A stretch of DNA of 64,000 nucleotides from Pteria penguin (Eukaryota; Mollusca; Bivalvia; Pterioida; Pteriidae): positions 1,109,001-1,173,000 of the forward strand of contig CM068585.1 in NCBI GenBank assembly GCA_035048485.1. Direction: 5' to 3'. The notes under the pieces were generated by a model, which was not told the origin of the DNA, ran no database searches, and was given only the letters and a program-made list of their open reading frames with translations. Position numbers and translations under genes: made by a program. Shown piece after piece: positions 1 to 15,500 of this stretch. Each line of letters opens with the position of its first letter. Position 1 is the first letter of the stretch.

Positions 1-477
1 TTTAATGATACATTTTACATCAAAATTGTACATCAGTGCTGTAAATTCCAGTAGCATCAACTTTCTCTCTTTGACATGACAGCAAAAACTTCGAGATGAA
101 TTTCTTTTCTGTCAGGTTTTAAACAAATCATATATTTTGTATTTGTACATATTTGTAATAATAATAGTTGTTACACCTGAAATGTCTTAGTTTACTTCCA
201 TTATGTATCAGTTTTTCCATTCACAGATATAAACGTATTTCTTGCACAAATGAAACATACTCATAAAACTTGCTGCATAGCCCTAAGGAGTCAGCAGTCC
301 CCTGTCCCACCACCGTCAACTGTTATTTTTTCTGTCATGTATATAAATCATGATAAATGGTCTAGGAAAGATAACTTCAACATAAAGTGGTACATGAGTT
401 ACCTCTCTTTGCTTTAACTTGATAAAATGAGGTAAAACAAATATTTTTTGCTCTCTAATTTCTAAACTGCTTCTTAC

Positions 478-584
478 CATTCCGAAAACTGATTCCTTCT
501 TCCTACATCTAGCTGGTCCATTTCTTCATCAAACATGAAATCAAGTTCTTCTTTTTCATTACTTTCACTCTGGTTAGGTTCATC
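478..584 (-). CDS. LARP1: LARP1 exon 11 (residues 559-593)
   Basis: The exon encodes [20 protein letters not shown] and on to NQFSEW. EELDF plus FDEE is a near-invariant LARP1 signature that precedes the C-terminal half. The acceptor is TTCTGTAG and the donor GTAAGA. It ends with TG, two bases of the next codon (TGG, Trp if G follows). Positions 1-477 are intron with no further exon that I can see, so the rest of the gene lies to the left of the window. Confidence 0.93.
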
Positions 585-3500
585 CTACAGAAAATGCACA
601 AAATATACTAACATCAAAACATATGCATTTCATGAAAATCAATAGAAGTTGTGAAATTTATTTCAGCTGAAGACATATTTTGATAAGCATATTTTCAAAC
701 TCTCAATCATATTAAAGCAGAATATTGTCACAAATTTAAATATCAATTTGCAAAATTATATTTAACAATATCTATTGTCAATTGAAATAAATGCCCTTTT
801 TCCTTTTCGATATTCGACTTCCAGAAATATATTTGAAAAAAATTATACAAAAAGATCTTCAAAAAATATTCCCTAGATTGTAGCAGTTTCAACCAGGAGT
901 ACAAAGGGAATTATTTCTAAGTAAAATATCAAAATGAATTTTTATCATGCTTATTGTTCATCTAAGTTTTGAGCATACAAGAAAATAAGAAATCATAATA
1001 AAATTAGGAAGAATATTTAGTAAGTTGATAATGTTTGCACAGGAATGCTTATTAAAAAAGATACAAATATTCTGTTATATCTCAAAAGGTTAAATAGAGC
1101 TGCAATCATTTCAATCTGATTAAAACCATATCTTTATTCTGCTTCTCAATTTGTCATATTGAGGATAAATATCTGGCGAAACCTTGTAAGGGGTCATGTT
1201 CTGGTAAACTCTGATTTTCAGCCAATCAGTGGGTCGGCTACAAATTCCTGGGAATGAAATTAACTTCTCCAGTGTGCGTGACCAACAAGGTAGTTTTAAA
1301 CAATGTTTGTTACATATTGCATCACTATCACGTGCCTAGCCGAGCCATTGACTGGCTATGGCAAATAACTGTTTCAGTGACTGAAACGTCATCAGAGTTC
1401 ACCAGAACATGACCCTTTACTGGGTTTCGCCAGATTTTTATCCCAAATGGGATAAATAAAGAAGCGGATTAAAGTTATGGTTTGAATCAGATTGTAATCA
1501 TTTATACCTCTTTTTTCTTTGGAGTGCGTATCCGTCGTTTAACCTCTCTCCAGTCTCCCTGTAGTTCTGGAGCACTGGAAGACAGTATACCTGTAGACAG
1601 TTTATCCAGTTCTTTCTGGTCATCCAGGTCATCCATTTCTCCATCCAGACCCATGGAATCATTATTCTCATCATGATTATCTAAAATAATACATATAAAC
1701 TAGTATTATTACACAGAAAGACAAGAATATCAATAAAAGTCCCTGAGCTGTATCAAACTAGTGACAATTTGTCTGTAAAATTATCATGAAATGTTAGTAA
1801 ATTCCTGATTCCTGATTTCTGTGAAATATGATACAATTCTGATGAATGGTTTAAGAAATGAGACCATTTCCAATACATTAGGGATTTTGCTGAGTGACTT
1901 TGACGCTGCAAAAGTGATCTTGTATTGCCTTTGCCTAAAAGTCCCTCTCCCATCATTGATGAATGGTGTTTGAGATAGGAGGACTTCCAAATACTTTAGG
2001 GATATGTGCTATTTGACCTTGCAGAAATGACCTGGAGTGGCCATTGCTCTCAAGTCCCTGTCTCAAGAAACATCTGTGTGAAATATAAAAAATTCTAACA
2101 AATGGTTTAAGAGATATGAATGGACAACCAGATATGACAACGTTCAAAAGGTACAGACTCTTCTTAGTAAATACTTCAACATGTTTTATATTAAAGGATT
2201 TTTCAGTGGCATGTTCTCATGTTCTACCTACATTGCTGACTAGAAGAATCCTGGTATAGAGATCCGAAGGAGTACATCTTGCCAGGAACAAACTCTGGTA
2301 CATCGGCATGGAGAGTTGAAGACACAGCCAAACCCAAAGGATTGCCTTCAATGGGCCATTTTGTTGGTTCTATTTTCCCACGCATCTTTAATTTATCTTC
2401 CGATAGATCTACAACCTCACTACCAAGTAGAGACTGAAACAAAACCATGTTGTGTATGTAGTATTTTCCGCACACAAATATCAAGGGTCACTGGAGAAAT
2501 TTTTACACAAAACAGTGGGTCTAACTCAGGTGAGTATTTAGAAATTACAAAGAAAAACTCAAAAAGTGTGATTCTATAAAGGTGTGAACTAGCAGAGGTA
2601 AATTTACACCTGAATTCTCAATGTGTTTTGATTATTTTCTCCAAAACCCATGGACTGTGCTGTATGTACAATAATTCAACCTAGCGTGCAGAACAGATAC
2701 AACTGTGAAGACAAAATCTTCAAATTTCTTACATATACAAGTCATGGTTCGTACAGAAACATAGAACTCAAAATCCAGGCCTTTTCCAGGACTGTTGGTC
2801 AATTTTTCAAGGCCTCATTTTGTATGAACACTAACAGAAAAAAATAAAAAATGCAATTAATTTAGTAGGTCTCCTTTTAATTTAAAATTGTATCAGACGC
2901 TTGACCTTCTTTTCACCTTTCCACGGTTCGTAAAAGAACTTGATATTCAGTCTTTTTCAATTGTTCTATCAATGACGTCATAAACAAATGTGTTGTTTAT
3001 CAGAGTTTTGTCGGACCTCAGATGACATCATTACAATGAAAAATTGTGTTTTGTGGAAGGGCGATGTGACCCTTCTATTTATGTGCAAAATATTGTAAAA
3101 TCAGATGACGTCACAATACTTTACTCCTCGTAATACCTCGGACAAACATTTAACATTTATTGTGACGTCCCGAAATTCAATAAATATTCCGCGAAAGGGA
3201 TGGGTCAAATAACAACAGGAAGTGAGAAAACAGTGAGCATACTTCTGCACATGTATAAACGTTAAAAACAGACCCGGATCCAGACGTGACAAACCCAGAT
3301 GAGATATAAAGCCAGATTACGTGAAACATGTTGATGGGTTGAAAAAACAAACCCATAATACATCTACAAAACGACAAATTTTTGTATTTTTTTAAATTAT
3401 TTTTCCTAATCCAACATCAAATAAACTGGTATGTGTTAGGATATTAGAAAAATCCAGGATATTTCCAGGTATGGGAATAAAAATTCAGGATTTTCCAGGC

Positions 3501-6500
3501 CTAATCTCATTATTAAGGTGTTTCCCAGTACCCCTTCAATTTTCCAGGTATTTTCTAGACTGTGCGAACCATGCAAGTATATAATAATATTTACACAAAA
3601 CACCTGACTGGAAAACTCTAATTTTTTCAAAAATTTAAATCAAAGCGCAAATATGCCAACATAAAATATGCTAATATTATTCCCATAATGGACACCACAT
3701 TCAAAGAATTATAAAGTAATTAAAAGACGTCAATGCATGCAATTAAATGTAACTGGTTTATGATAAGAATGCAATTAAATATAATTGGTTTATGATAAGA
3801 AAACTCTGTGAAGACTACATTTTTAAAGAAACAATTTATATTGAGACAATGCTACCAGATACGTAATTAACTGAACACACAAAAGAAGAATCACATTCCT
3901 ATATCGTGACTAAGTCCAGGTGATATACAGGTAACGAGAGCCAATCACAGATATTTACCTCAATAATGAGAGCTACATCTTGTGTTAAGGCTTGTACTCT
4001 ATGAAAGCTAGCAATCAAGCTGATAGGAATCCAACCTTCAGAGTCCATACGTCGCCGTAAGAAAAAATCTCTCTGTAAATTATCTTCACTGAAGTAATAT
4101 TCACTGTGAAAAAAAAAAAAGAAAGAAAAAACTACATTGAATAAAAAATCTCTCATTCACAATAAATATTTTCCTAAAGTGCCCTATTTCATTTTCTAAA
4201 AATATGAAGTTTAAATTCAGCATAGAATATAAATACAAATGTGGTAACAAACCCAGAGAGAAATTATGTTATAAACCAATCATTTTCAAATAAAATACCA
4301 CAATGGATAACTAATATTTAGAGTTCTCTACAAGAGCATCTGCACACTCGTTTCTCCCTCATTTAAATATCCACTTACATTTGTTTTTTAATGTACTCTT
4401 TCAATGTAGCATCGTCTACATAAGATGTAGCATTGAAAAACACCGTGCCACCAAAGCCTTGATTGGGGATGGCAGTAGCGGAGGGGTCACTATAATACTG
4501 TTCATCATATAGATACTGGAAGTCTTGGCCTGAAAATAGAATACAATTAATATGAGTAAAGTCATTAGTGGATAGAAAAGATAGAAAATACCAGAAATCT
4601 ACAGCCTTTCTCCAAATTTCCCCACCATTCTGATTTATTCAAGAAGTGCCATATCCCTATATATATATATATTGCACTACAGATAGCTAACATTTGTGTG
4701 ACAAGTTCTGACTGCTTTTTATCAAACCAGTGATGTGGAAAAGTGCCGGTCATGTCGGCAAAACCGACTAAATTCGTCCGTGTCCAACAAATATTCATTG
4801 AGAGCCGATCCAAATGTCCGACTTGGTCGGCAAAATATATTTTTGATAAATGCTCCAATATCATGGTCATATCAATGTTTGCAATGGAAGAGTTTGTGCC
4901 TAAATGAGTTTGAATTGTTTAGAAATGGCTGACAATAGCGGGATGTGTAAGGTTGAATGGCCTATTAGATTTGTTCCAGGGGCAAAACCTGGTCAAAAAG
5001 GGAAATTAAAAACTTGAAGTAACAGTAAATTATGAAATAAATAGAAAGAATTGAGGTTTTAAAAAATTTTAGAAAGAGGGTCGAGAGTGGCTTGTGCACA
5101 AGGAAGGTGAAGGGATGAAATGTAAATACTGAATATAGAGTAATCTGACTCTTCGGGCACACAGCACATCCAATTTTATAACCGCAAAAAGAGATAGAAG
5201 TACCCCAAACCATTGAATATAACAATCAACTGAAATCAAACAGAAGGAATTGAAATTTTGTATAGTAGTGATGGTGAAAGTGAAAGTGAATGTATAGTAG
5301 TGATGGTGAAAGTGAAAGTGAATGTATAGTAGTGATGGTGAAAGTGAATGATGTATAACTGAAATTACCAAAGACAGAGAGTATCAATAAGAGTTGTAAT
5401 GAATAAAATCATTCGATAGTGCTCTAATCTATTCTTTGTTCTTATTTAGTGCATAGAACACATTTGAAACATTTTCCAAGTAAATTTATTTGGTCTGATA
5501 AGAATGCATCCAGACTGACTAATTCTCTGAGTTAGTCAGTCCGAATGTCTGACAAGATAAAAAGGTTTTCGACATCTCTGTCAAGCTCTGTGTAGAAAAT
5601 GAAGACAAAGGTGTAAGTTCACTATTAGTGTATACTATGTATTATATTTCTGGAAGTTCTGTCAGTACAAAGATACACATATTGTGAGTGTCAGTACAAA
5701 GATACATATATTGTGAGTGTCAGTACAAAGATACATATATTGTGAGTGTCAGTACAAAGATGCACATATTGTGAGTATCAGTACAAAGATACATATATTG
5801 TGAGTGTCAGTACAAAGATACATATATTGTGAGTGTATTCTATATCTTTTTCTTCAATACAGAAAGTATTACCAGTAAGATTTTCCACATTGTGTTCCAT
5901 TCCTCGACCTCTGCCCCTGCCTCGACCTCTACCACGTCCCCCTCGGCCTCTGAAGCCATATCCACGGTAACCACCCCGGCCTTCTCTAGGACTAAGAGGT
6001 CTCATGTCTTCACGCCAATTCTTACTATCTGCACCTGAAATTACAATGTCATTCACAGTTCACTCAAGATCATACAATATATAATATACATCATCTTACT
6101 GCATACTGATTATTTTTCAAAAGTAAGTGATTTTTCAATTGATTCTGAAAGCTGATTAGTGCCTTTAAAATTGGGAAATAATTTTAAAATAGGAACTAAT
6201 AAGACAAATTTCTTTCAAAAAACTGTTGGTTTTTTGGCACTATATCAGTTTTGAAGTAAGAACTTTTCTAAAAGTCTCCAAGGCAACTTCCACTCTCTGG
6301 GATCAATGTTGTATCTTCTACCAGTAATCATATTAATTTCATGTTATGGATCACATCTTCTAAATAAAAGCTCACAGAAGTGAGTTGTGGACCAACATAA
6401 ACTAGAGCTGTCCCAATGGGACATATACAAGGTCATGACACACCCTTGGATCCTAAGCAACAGTTCTGTGAAATATTACTGAAATCCATGTACAGGGTGA

Positions 6501-9500
6501 GAAGTTATGGCCTGGACAAGTTTTGGTAGACAGACGGACCGCAGAGAGACAGACAGGGTGATTCCTATATACCTCCTTCCCCCCCTCCCCCCCAACTTTG
6601 TTTGCGGGGGTATAATAAAACAGTACTTCCTTCATATCATGAGGCTTCCTACCAGTGCCAAATCATTTTATATATCAATAAAAGATATTTCTACCATTAG
6701 GTACAAGTAAGTGACTAGTGTCATAGTCATGACACTGTCATCAGTCTCACACTATTATTAATATTACAGTGTATATGACGGAAAAATGTATATGCATTTT
6801 GAAAACAAACACACTTCCTTCCTTGTTTCATTTTAACTTCAATTTTTCATACATAAATCATACTGATGTTTTATTAATGAATAAATTTACAGAAATAGTA
6901 ACCCTTACAAATTAATTTATACAAATGTATATAATATAATTATTTATCATCTATTAGTATTACATATAATGATTTCATATATTTAAATCATTTAATATGT
7001 TTAAATTTTCCTTATTAACAGGTGATAACTTGTTTCTTTGATTTTTGTTTGACGCCACACAAATATCATTTCATTTATATGATGATGGCATCTGTTTGAG
7101 CAAATGTTACCATGGCACAGACTTAAGGTTTTATTGTTTATCCAAAACAAAAGACAATGATGCGCTGTGAGTGAATTGAACCAGGCATCTTTCAGACACA
7201 AGCCAAGCAGCTTATGGTGAATCAAGCTATACTGGCTCAGTGACATACTATAAGCTCCATCGTAAATGACAAGATTCTGCCATAGACAACATAGCTGCAG
7301 TGGGTAACTTTGACAAACAAGATGTGTTTGAGAGATATAATTGCCCTCAGCTGCTTCAGTTCATCACCATAGCCAAGAACATCGTTATCAAGCATTCAGA
7401 CTTCTATTAACAAGAATTCTCTGGTATTAAAGACTGTTAAGACAAGGTATTCTTCAAGCACATTCCTTCTTTACTACAAATCTACATACTTTAAAATGAG
7501 GGAGAATTCTTTTTAAATTGGTCTTATATAGGCATAATAACAGTTTACTAAAATTCAATATTAGGGCCAATGATTTTCCGTTTAAAATCTTAATGAATTC
7601 TGTTTTCAGTTTTCATAAATTCCATCCCCCCCCCCCATTTTCATATTATTTTGACATAACAGTGTTTTAAAACTCTCAAAAACAAACAGTTTATCATCAA
7701 ACTTGCAGTAAATATTTTGTTTTAACCTTGTTTCAATGAACTGTCAACAACAATATCGCACTCAATTATGTAGATCTATATCTTATTGAGCGGCAGCGCT
7801 GATATAAAAATTTAATCATGCACAGTGAGACACATCAAGTTTATTATTTCTTTCCCGATGCAATGTAAATCAAGTCCTTTATTGCAGAGAATAATAAGTT
7901 TAAAAATACAGATGTATGACCAGTTCTAAATACTGTAATGAATGGTCTATGCTAACGACATAACATGAAGACTTTGAAAACGGAAACTTGGTGCTAAATT
8001 TGGGTGATAATCTCTAGATATATTATAACATGAACTGAAATATTCCTTGTTAAAAAGGAAACTTAATTTTCTCTTATAAATGTATACGAGTTTGACCACT
8101 TTCGAATAGTCTTGTGGGTTCTGAGTCTGGATGCGAAATGACCGTGTGACATGGATCAGTCAATGAATAATATGAACTATGCCAGTACATTCATTGAGAG
8201 AACGCATATTTTCAATTTCTAGAAAGACAGGCTTTTGTTGAATATATCGACTCAATCATATTGGAATTTGGTTCCAATAACATGTCATTTAGACTTTATT
8301 TGGACCCATTCTTCCCAACACGTACCCTAGACATCCATTTGAAGTATGTCAGTCTTCTAAGCTGTCAGATTCATCTTGTATAATTATTATTCTCATCTTA
8401 ATTTGATTTCACATAATTACACATTTACATGTGTCATTTGTAGCCTACAACTCCCGTTAAGTGACGTAACGTGATCAATCATAATAGCCAATGCACATTA
8501 ACACAATCAGACTTCCTCATTAAATAAATAACATTAATATCAACTGTCCAAAAATTCAGATGCATACAGGTTCTGAAAATCGCAAGTCTTAATCGATTTT
8601 GCAGCATCTTGGGCATATTTACATGTACATATCAACCAAGAACACTGCAATATGTGGATCTTAATTAACAGTAGGTGACCATACCAATATAAATAGCAAA
8701 CACAATCCCAATACAGTTACAACAGTAGATTAAATTATCAAAAGGCTTTGTTTTTCGGAGAGTCACACAGAAAAAATACATTTTAATGACAAATTTTGAA
8801 AAGTGCAGATTTTTTTTTATACTGTGGATTCTGTGATTCTGCATTCGCGGAAAACCATTTGCCCTACAATATCACTACAAATCATTATATGTGGTGACGA
8901 GTTATACAAATTAAAGAGAAATTTGAAAGGTGTTATAATTTATAGGTAAACTATGCAGTTCAAATTTTTACACTTTCTTATAAGCATTAGTAGCAGAAAG
9001 TTTTTATTTGTAATTAAATCATAAATTCTTTCTTCAAAATAATTTCTAAGTTTAGGGACTGTTAAATATATGTCAATCGATCTCTAAACTACATATATTT
9101 TCTTTTTAAAATCTTTTAAAACAAATATACATGGGCAGTAAGCAAAACAAGGTATTATGCAGGAAAATCTATGTGTGTGTCATTCTATTTTGTCTGTCAA
9201 GGATATGTTGATACATTTACGGTCTTAACTGTCATAACGTGCAAAAAAAAACCATCAATTCCCTCAAGAGACAAATGCACAAATGTTAATTTCTGCTCCA
9301 TTACCTGTTCACTTTAAGAAATGCATAATTTCTTTAATTATAAATTCATATATTATATAACCAATAGAATTTTAGGACCACAACTTAATAAATTAGTCAT
9401 TTCAATTAGTGAGCTTGTAAATATTTTTATGAATCAGGCCTGTCTGGTTTACAGCAACATTGCATGAATAGTGTATCTCTGCTTGTGTATTACATATTTA

Positions 9501-12500
9501 GTCATGTATCTTACCTCTGGGATCATCGCCTTTGCCTTTATCCATCCTACGTGGCGTGGCACGACCATGACTCCTACTTCTACGTCCAGATTTAGGTGGG
9601 TCAATATCAAGAGGAACCCATTTCTGTTTAGAATCTACAAAAGATTAATCCCTCAAGATAAGATTTTAATTCATGGTTATGTTTCACAGAATTATAGTTA
9701 CCTGAAGCAGGCTTTTAAATATTTTTTAATACTAAATGAAATCCTAATGCAATGTGTGAAAAAAACTTTTTCATTGGAATATCACATGGGCTATCTCAAA
9801 TCATGTCAAATAATAAATTTGGGATAGTTTTGCCTTCGGTCTAGCTTTAGTTTTATTCACTGCTATTAGTGTAGTTTAGATGTCAAAAGTTTGGAAAGAT
9901 CACAACAAAATTTAAAATGAAAGGACTTGAAAGTCCTCAAGGTCGGAACTGCAAGGTCAAGTACATCAAAGGTAATAAAGTCGTGATCCACCAAGAGATC
10001 ACACACCAAGCGTGTAGTGTTTAGGATCAGTATTGACAAAAACACGGTCTGCGCACGGGTGCTCGTTTTCATATAAACAACGGCTCCGCCCCTGTACACC
10101 CCTGTACGTCTCCGTCTCGTACTATATAGTTATCTCATTCTCTCATCACTTTTGATGTTGACAGTAGTGTGAAATTAACAATCTGGACAGTCTCCCGCTG
10201 TACATGTACATTTGGGGAAAACCACGTTTACACTTGGAGATCTATAAATAACTGGCTATTTTTAGTAGCATTACATATCAACAACTACCGAGACGTTTGT
10301 TTATCGTTGTGACGAGAAGATTGTAGAGTACTTCGAATTCCACTGCTATAAAAAGAAGCGATAGTTTTATTAATTATAATACAACGGATACTAGTAAGGA
10401 CTAGTAGTGTACTTCTTAAATTACGGCACAGCTACACAATAATGTCAATCGTACTTTTTCGGGACTTTCCGTCGAGTATTCGGAAAGACTGCATGTCCTC
10501 CAGCGCATGAATATAACTCGTCTAAATCGATGGAATAACGGCAAATCTATTTTCTCATCTGATCAAACTTATCTTGTATTGACTCGCACAATATGAATTA
10601 TAAGTACTGGAAGAAAATTTAATCACGCTTTTTCTAAATATCGACGCACTATTTATACACGAGGAGGTATTTTCTGCGTTCTTACGCATTCTCCACAGCA
10701 TATTGTAACAACTAGGGTCTGGAATTGCTATGCAATTCCGACCAAAAATGGAATAAAACAAGAGGCCAAAATGGGCCTATATCGCTCACCTGAGCACAAA
10801 TTGCTTATTTACAATAAAATGACAGCTCATTTCAGTAGAAAATTTGCTTTTTTTCTACAAGACTTTCTATAAGGTTTGGTGATATTTTGTGCAGTCGTTT
10901 TAAGAAGTCCAAAATGTGTCAACCAATCAGAGCCAATGGCAGCCATCTATCGATCCGAAGGCATAAAAATTTACAAAATTAAGTAAGGGTGCTTACTGCC
11001 TGGTTTGCCGCGTTTTCTAGGGGTTCTTTGTGTCTCCTCACTTGTTCCATTTTCTTTGTTTTCCTTGGCAGAGTCGTCTTCCCCTGAATCAGAGGAGGTC
11101 TGATTAACAGCTTGCTGACTGCCTGTTGTGCCTGAGGATTGATTTGGTACAGATTTCATGGGTGGTTGCTTTTTTGGCACCAAAGTCTGGAAAATAAAGA
11201 AAGCGGCTGAATTTCTGGAGATGATTATTTTCTTCTAAAATCACAAATATCTCGCATAAGTGTTTTTTTTTCTTCAAATCAAGTCTGTTATAAGGACCCT
11301 TCCCAATGGAGATTTCATTGAGTTTTCCTAAAATTTGTCTAAATTTTTCTCAAACATTGACTTTTCAGCATAAATATCATACAAATGGGACAAAAAATTC
11401 CCTAATGAAAAGGCAGAGGCACCTTTGAAAATCAATAAAAAATCCCCAAAATTACTGGTATTGAAATATGTATGTCACCATTCAAGATACACCTGGTAAT
11501 TGGAGGTTTGAAAATGTATTTGAGATAATTACAGTTTTCGACATGCCGCTTATCAACACATTTGTTCATGTTATTAAAGAAATATTTGAGAGATCAAAGT
11601 GTCACTACAAGAAAAAATTCTTTCCATAGATTATGCAAAAATAGCTCAATACATACTTCTGTTACTTCTGCTAAGGCTGGCCAATTTTCATCACTCAAAG
11701 GTCCTGACTGAAAGAGAAGAATCAAGAATGTAAATTTAACATTTGATTGCCTCCAATTTCACATTTCACTCTGAACAAGCATCCCCATATAGGGAGAGTG
11801 TAAGAGAAAGACAAAAGACATATTTATGACTCCCAATTTTATATGTGTCTTATAGATAAAATAAATGGCTCATTTCACTGAAGGCTGCATTAAGTATGGG
11901 AAGGGGACCAACGGCCAAATCAAGCCACTGACCTAGGATATACGAAACGAAAATAACAAAAGTAAATCAAATTCTGTATTCTAATACAAGTGAGAAGAGA
12001 TCTAACCTTTGCAGTGTCCAGTTCTTTGAAGGGTTCTGTGGGAGGAGGTATCACCTGGGGCTTGGATACCTCTACCGGCTCTGTAAAGGAACAAAACACA
12101 CAAACTAGTAAAATCTTGAAAACTTTTATATATATTTGCAAAATTTAACTTAAACATTTAAAATTTCAATCAGAAAATGTCATTTTTGGGGTTGAATTTG
12201 CAACTATAATGTGACTTGTACGTGGCATAAGCCATCTTTGCAAACCTTGTGAATAAACATTGTTCACGAAAACGATACAGATTATAATTTATGCAAACAT
12301 TCCAATATACATTACAGTATGTATACTCAAATTAATTAAAACATGTATTAATGATCTGTATACATATCAAGCAGAAATAAATTTATGTTTCTCAGTTTGG
12401 GTATGTTTAATATTTACAACCCATGCTCTCCAGGCAAGTATTTGAAAACAAATCAGTTCAATGAAATCATGCATAACATGTGTCATACAATCAGTAAAAA

Positions 12501-15500
12501 GGAAATGTCTGTTCTTCATACAACTTAATTGTTAGACTACAATCAGAGACCTGTTGATGGAGAACTGTCTCTGTACCACATCATTGAACACATGAAGAGT
12601 TATAGAAACCCTTATGCTGCTTGAAAGTGGACTAAAACTTTGTCTGGAGAATATCCAGATATACAGAACACATGAAGAGTTATAGAAACCCTTATGCTGC
12701 TTGAAAGTGGACTAGAACTTTGTCTGGAGAATATCCAGATATACAGAACACATGAAGAGTTTTAGAAACCTCTTTTGCTGCTTCAGTGCTTGCTCATGGA
12801 CTAGAACTTTGTCTGGAGAGTATCTAGATTCTAGATATACAGAACACATGAAGAGTTTTGGGGGTTTTTTTTAGATATATAGAGATTATGTTCTTATCAT
12901 TCCTACATTATAATCAGTAACTTGAAAAAAGTTTATATCTTGTCCTAAACAAGAGGCCCAAGTGGGCCTATATCGCTCACCTGAGTACCTACATGATCAG
13001 TCATGCATGAAGGAAGAATTCATTTATTTCTGCATTAATGTGACTAAGTCAACACAGATGTTGAAAATATGTCAAATTTTAATTCAGGCTAGAATAAAAA
13101 ACAACACTTTTTTGCACATCCATTCACGTGATTTTGATATTAAGCATTTCCTTTGTCTCTGCAAGAAGTCATTCAGGGCAACAAGTTAGTCATTTTCTTT
13201 AGGTGGGGCCTTTTGTTGACTGATTTCAAGTCTGGGTCATGAACAACAATTGTTTCAAATATTGTCCAGATCTAACTTAAAATTGCCTAATTTCATATGT
13301 TGAATGTTGAGAAACATCTAAAAACTTATTTAGATGTGTAAAGAAATGAAAAAAAAAAATTCTCCATATTTCAATTACCAAGTGGTATATGTACCATTGT
13401 GAGAACTGCTTTTTAGACATGGTGGCATTATCTGTTAACCAATTTGGATAAAAATTTACCAAATTGATAGAGGACCTTTAGTACTTCATGTATTCCTTGT
13501 TTCATTAAAATCTTTCATGTGGTATAACAGCAGAAGTGAAAAATGTGATTGAATTGTTCCTATACACCCTCATTTGGAAGTCTTAAAAAATTCATAGAAA
13601 ATCCAAAAATTGAGAAATTGACAAAATTCTTTCAAAGCAACAATCCTTACCATAATTATGATCACAATAGTCCATAAGAAATCATCATTATCAATTAACT
13701 AGGAAATATGACACTTTTATTTCTGCATTGAATCACCAAGTCCAAAGAAATGTCGAAAAAAAATTCTAAAATTTGATTTTGGAAGGGAACCAAAATGACA
13801 ATACGTCTTCACTCATCCCTCTAGATCATTTCAATGCATTCTGTTTGTCTCTGTATACAGCCCGTAAGAAAAAGAATATTGTTAAAGGAGGGAACTCTTT
13901 TGTGACCTACTTTTGACTATGGTGGTGCCACCTGTAAAGAGGTCTGGACGAAAACAACAGAATTTGAAGAGGATCATAAGTGACTTATTTCTATCAAGAT
14001 TTATTAAAATCCTTCAAACAGTTTTGTAGAAAAAGTTGAAAATGTGAAAAATTTTTTTTTGGAAGTCTTAAACGTAAAATTCCTAATTTCATATGTTGAG
14101 TGTTGAGAAACATCTAAAAACTTATTTAGATGTGTAAAAAAAAAAAAAAAATTTTTTTGGACCACAGCTGGATTTGATCCGCTACTCTCTATATTTCAAT
14201 TACCAAGTGGTATATGTACCATTGTGAGACCTACTTTTAAGACATGGTGGCATTATCTGTTAACCAATTTGGATGAAATTTACCACATTGATAGAGGACA
14301 TTTAGTACTTCATATATTCTATGTTTCATTGAAATCTTTCATGTGGTTTCGTAGAAAAAGTTGAAAATGTGAAAAATGGCCAACCCCCCCTTTTTCTTGG
14401 AAGTCTTAAAAAATTCATAAAAAATCCAAAAATTGAGATAATGACAAAATTCTTTCACAATAATATTCCTTACCACAATTATGATCAAAATAGTCATTAA
14501 GAAATCATCAATATCAATTAACTGAAAAACATGACACTTTTCTTCATTGAAATGACTAAGTCCAGAAACACGTCAAAAAAGCGTAAATTTCTATTTGACG
14601 GATCTTAACCCCGAACACAATTTTTAATAACCCATCTTTATAGATTGTTGAAATGCAACTAGTTTCCCCATTTATGTACTGGTTCTGGAGAAAAAGATGT
14701 TTGAAGAGGGGTACCCTTTTGGACACTTTTGGTCCCACCCTGGATCCACCCCTGAGGGAATCTGGATCCCGAACACAATTTTAGTAGGGGACCTTGAGTA
14801 CATCATTTACACAAAGTTTGATCCAAATCTGCAATGTAGTTCCAAACAGTTTTGTAGAAAAAGTTGAAAATGTGAAAAATGGCCACCCCCCCCTTTTTTT
14901 TTTTTGGAAGTCTTAAACGTAAAATTCCTAATTTCATATGTTGAGTGTTTAGAAACATCTAAAAACTTATTTAGATGTGTAAAAAAAAAAAAAAAATTTT
15001 TTTGACCACAGCTGGATTTGATCCGCTACTCTCCATATTTCAATTACCAAGTGGTATATGTACCATTGTGAGACCTACTTTTTAGACATGGTGGCATTAT
15101 CTGTTAACCAATTTGGATGAAATTTACCACATTGATAGAGAACCTTTAGTACTTCATGTATTCCATGTTTCATTAAAATCTTTCATGTGGTTTCGTAGAA
15201 AAAGTTGAAAATGTGAAAAATGGCCAACCCCCCCTTTTTTTTGGAAGTCTTAAAAAATTCATAAAAAATCCAAAAATTGAGATAATGACAAAATTCTTTC
15301 ACAGTAATATTCCTTACCACAATTATGATCAAAATAGTCATTAAGAAATCATCAATATCAATTAACTGAAAAACATGACACTTTTCTTCATTGAAATGAC
15401 TAAGTCCAGAAACACGTCAAAAAAGCGTAAATTTCTATTTGACGGATCTTAACCCCGAACACAATTTTTAACAACCCATCTTTATAGATTGTTGAAATGC

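Noticed and set aside
1..477. Searched for the next LARP1 exon after exon 11
   Set aside because: No acceptor followed by the expected acidic and NKILIVTQTP-type segment is seen on the minus strand, so it must lie outside the window.
1112..1495. Hammerhead ribozyme in the MITE (CTGATGA near GAAAC on the minus strand) or in the PLE repeats
   Set aside because: The GAAAC is part of a GTTTCAG/CTGAAAC hairpin, so stem II cannot form properly. I also found no complete hammerhead core in the PLE 3'-UTR copies.
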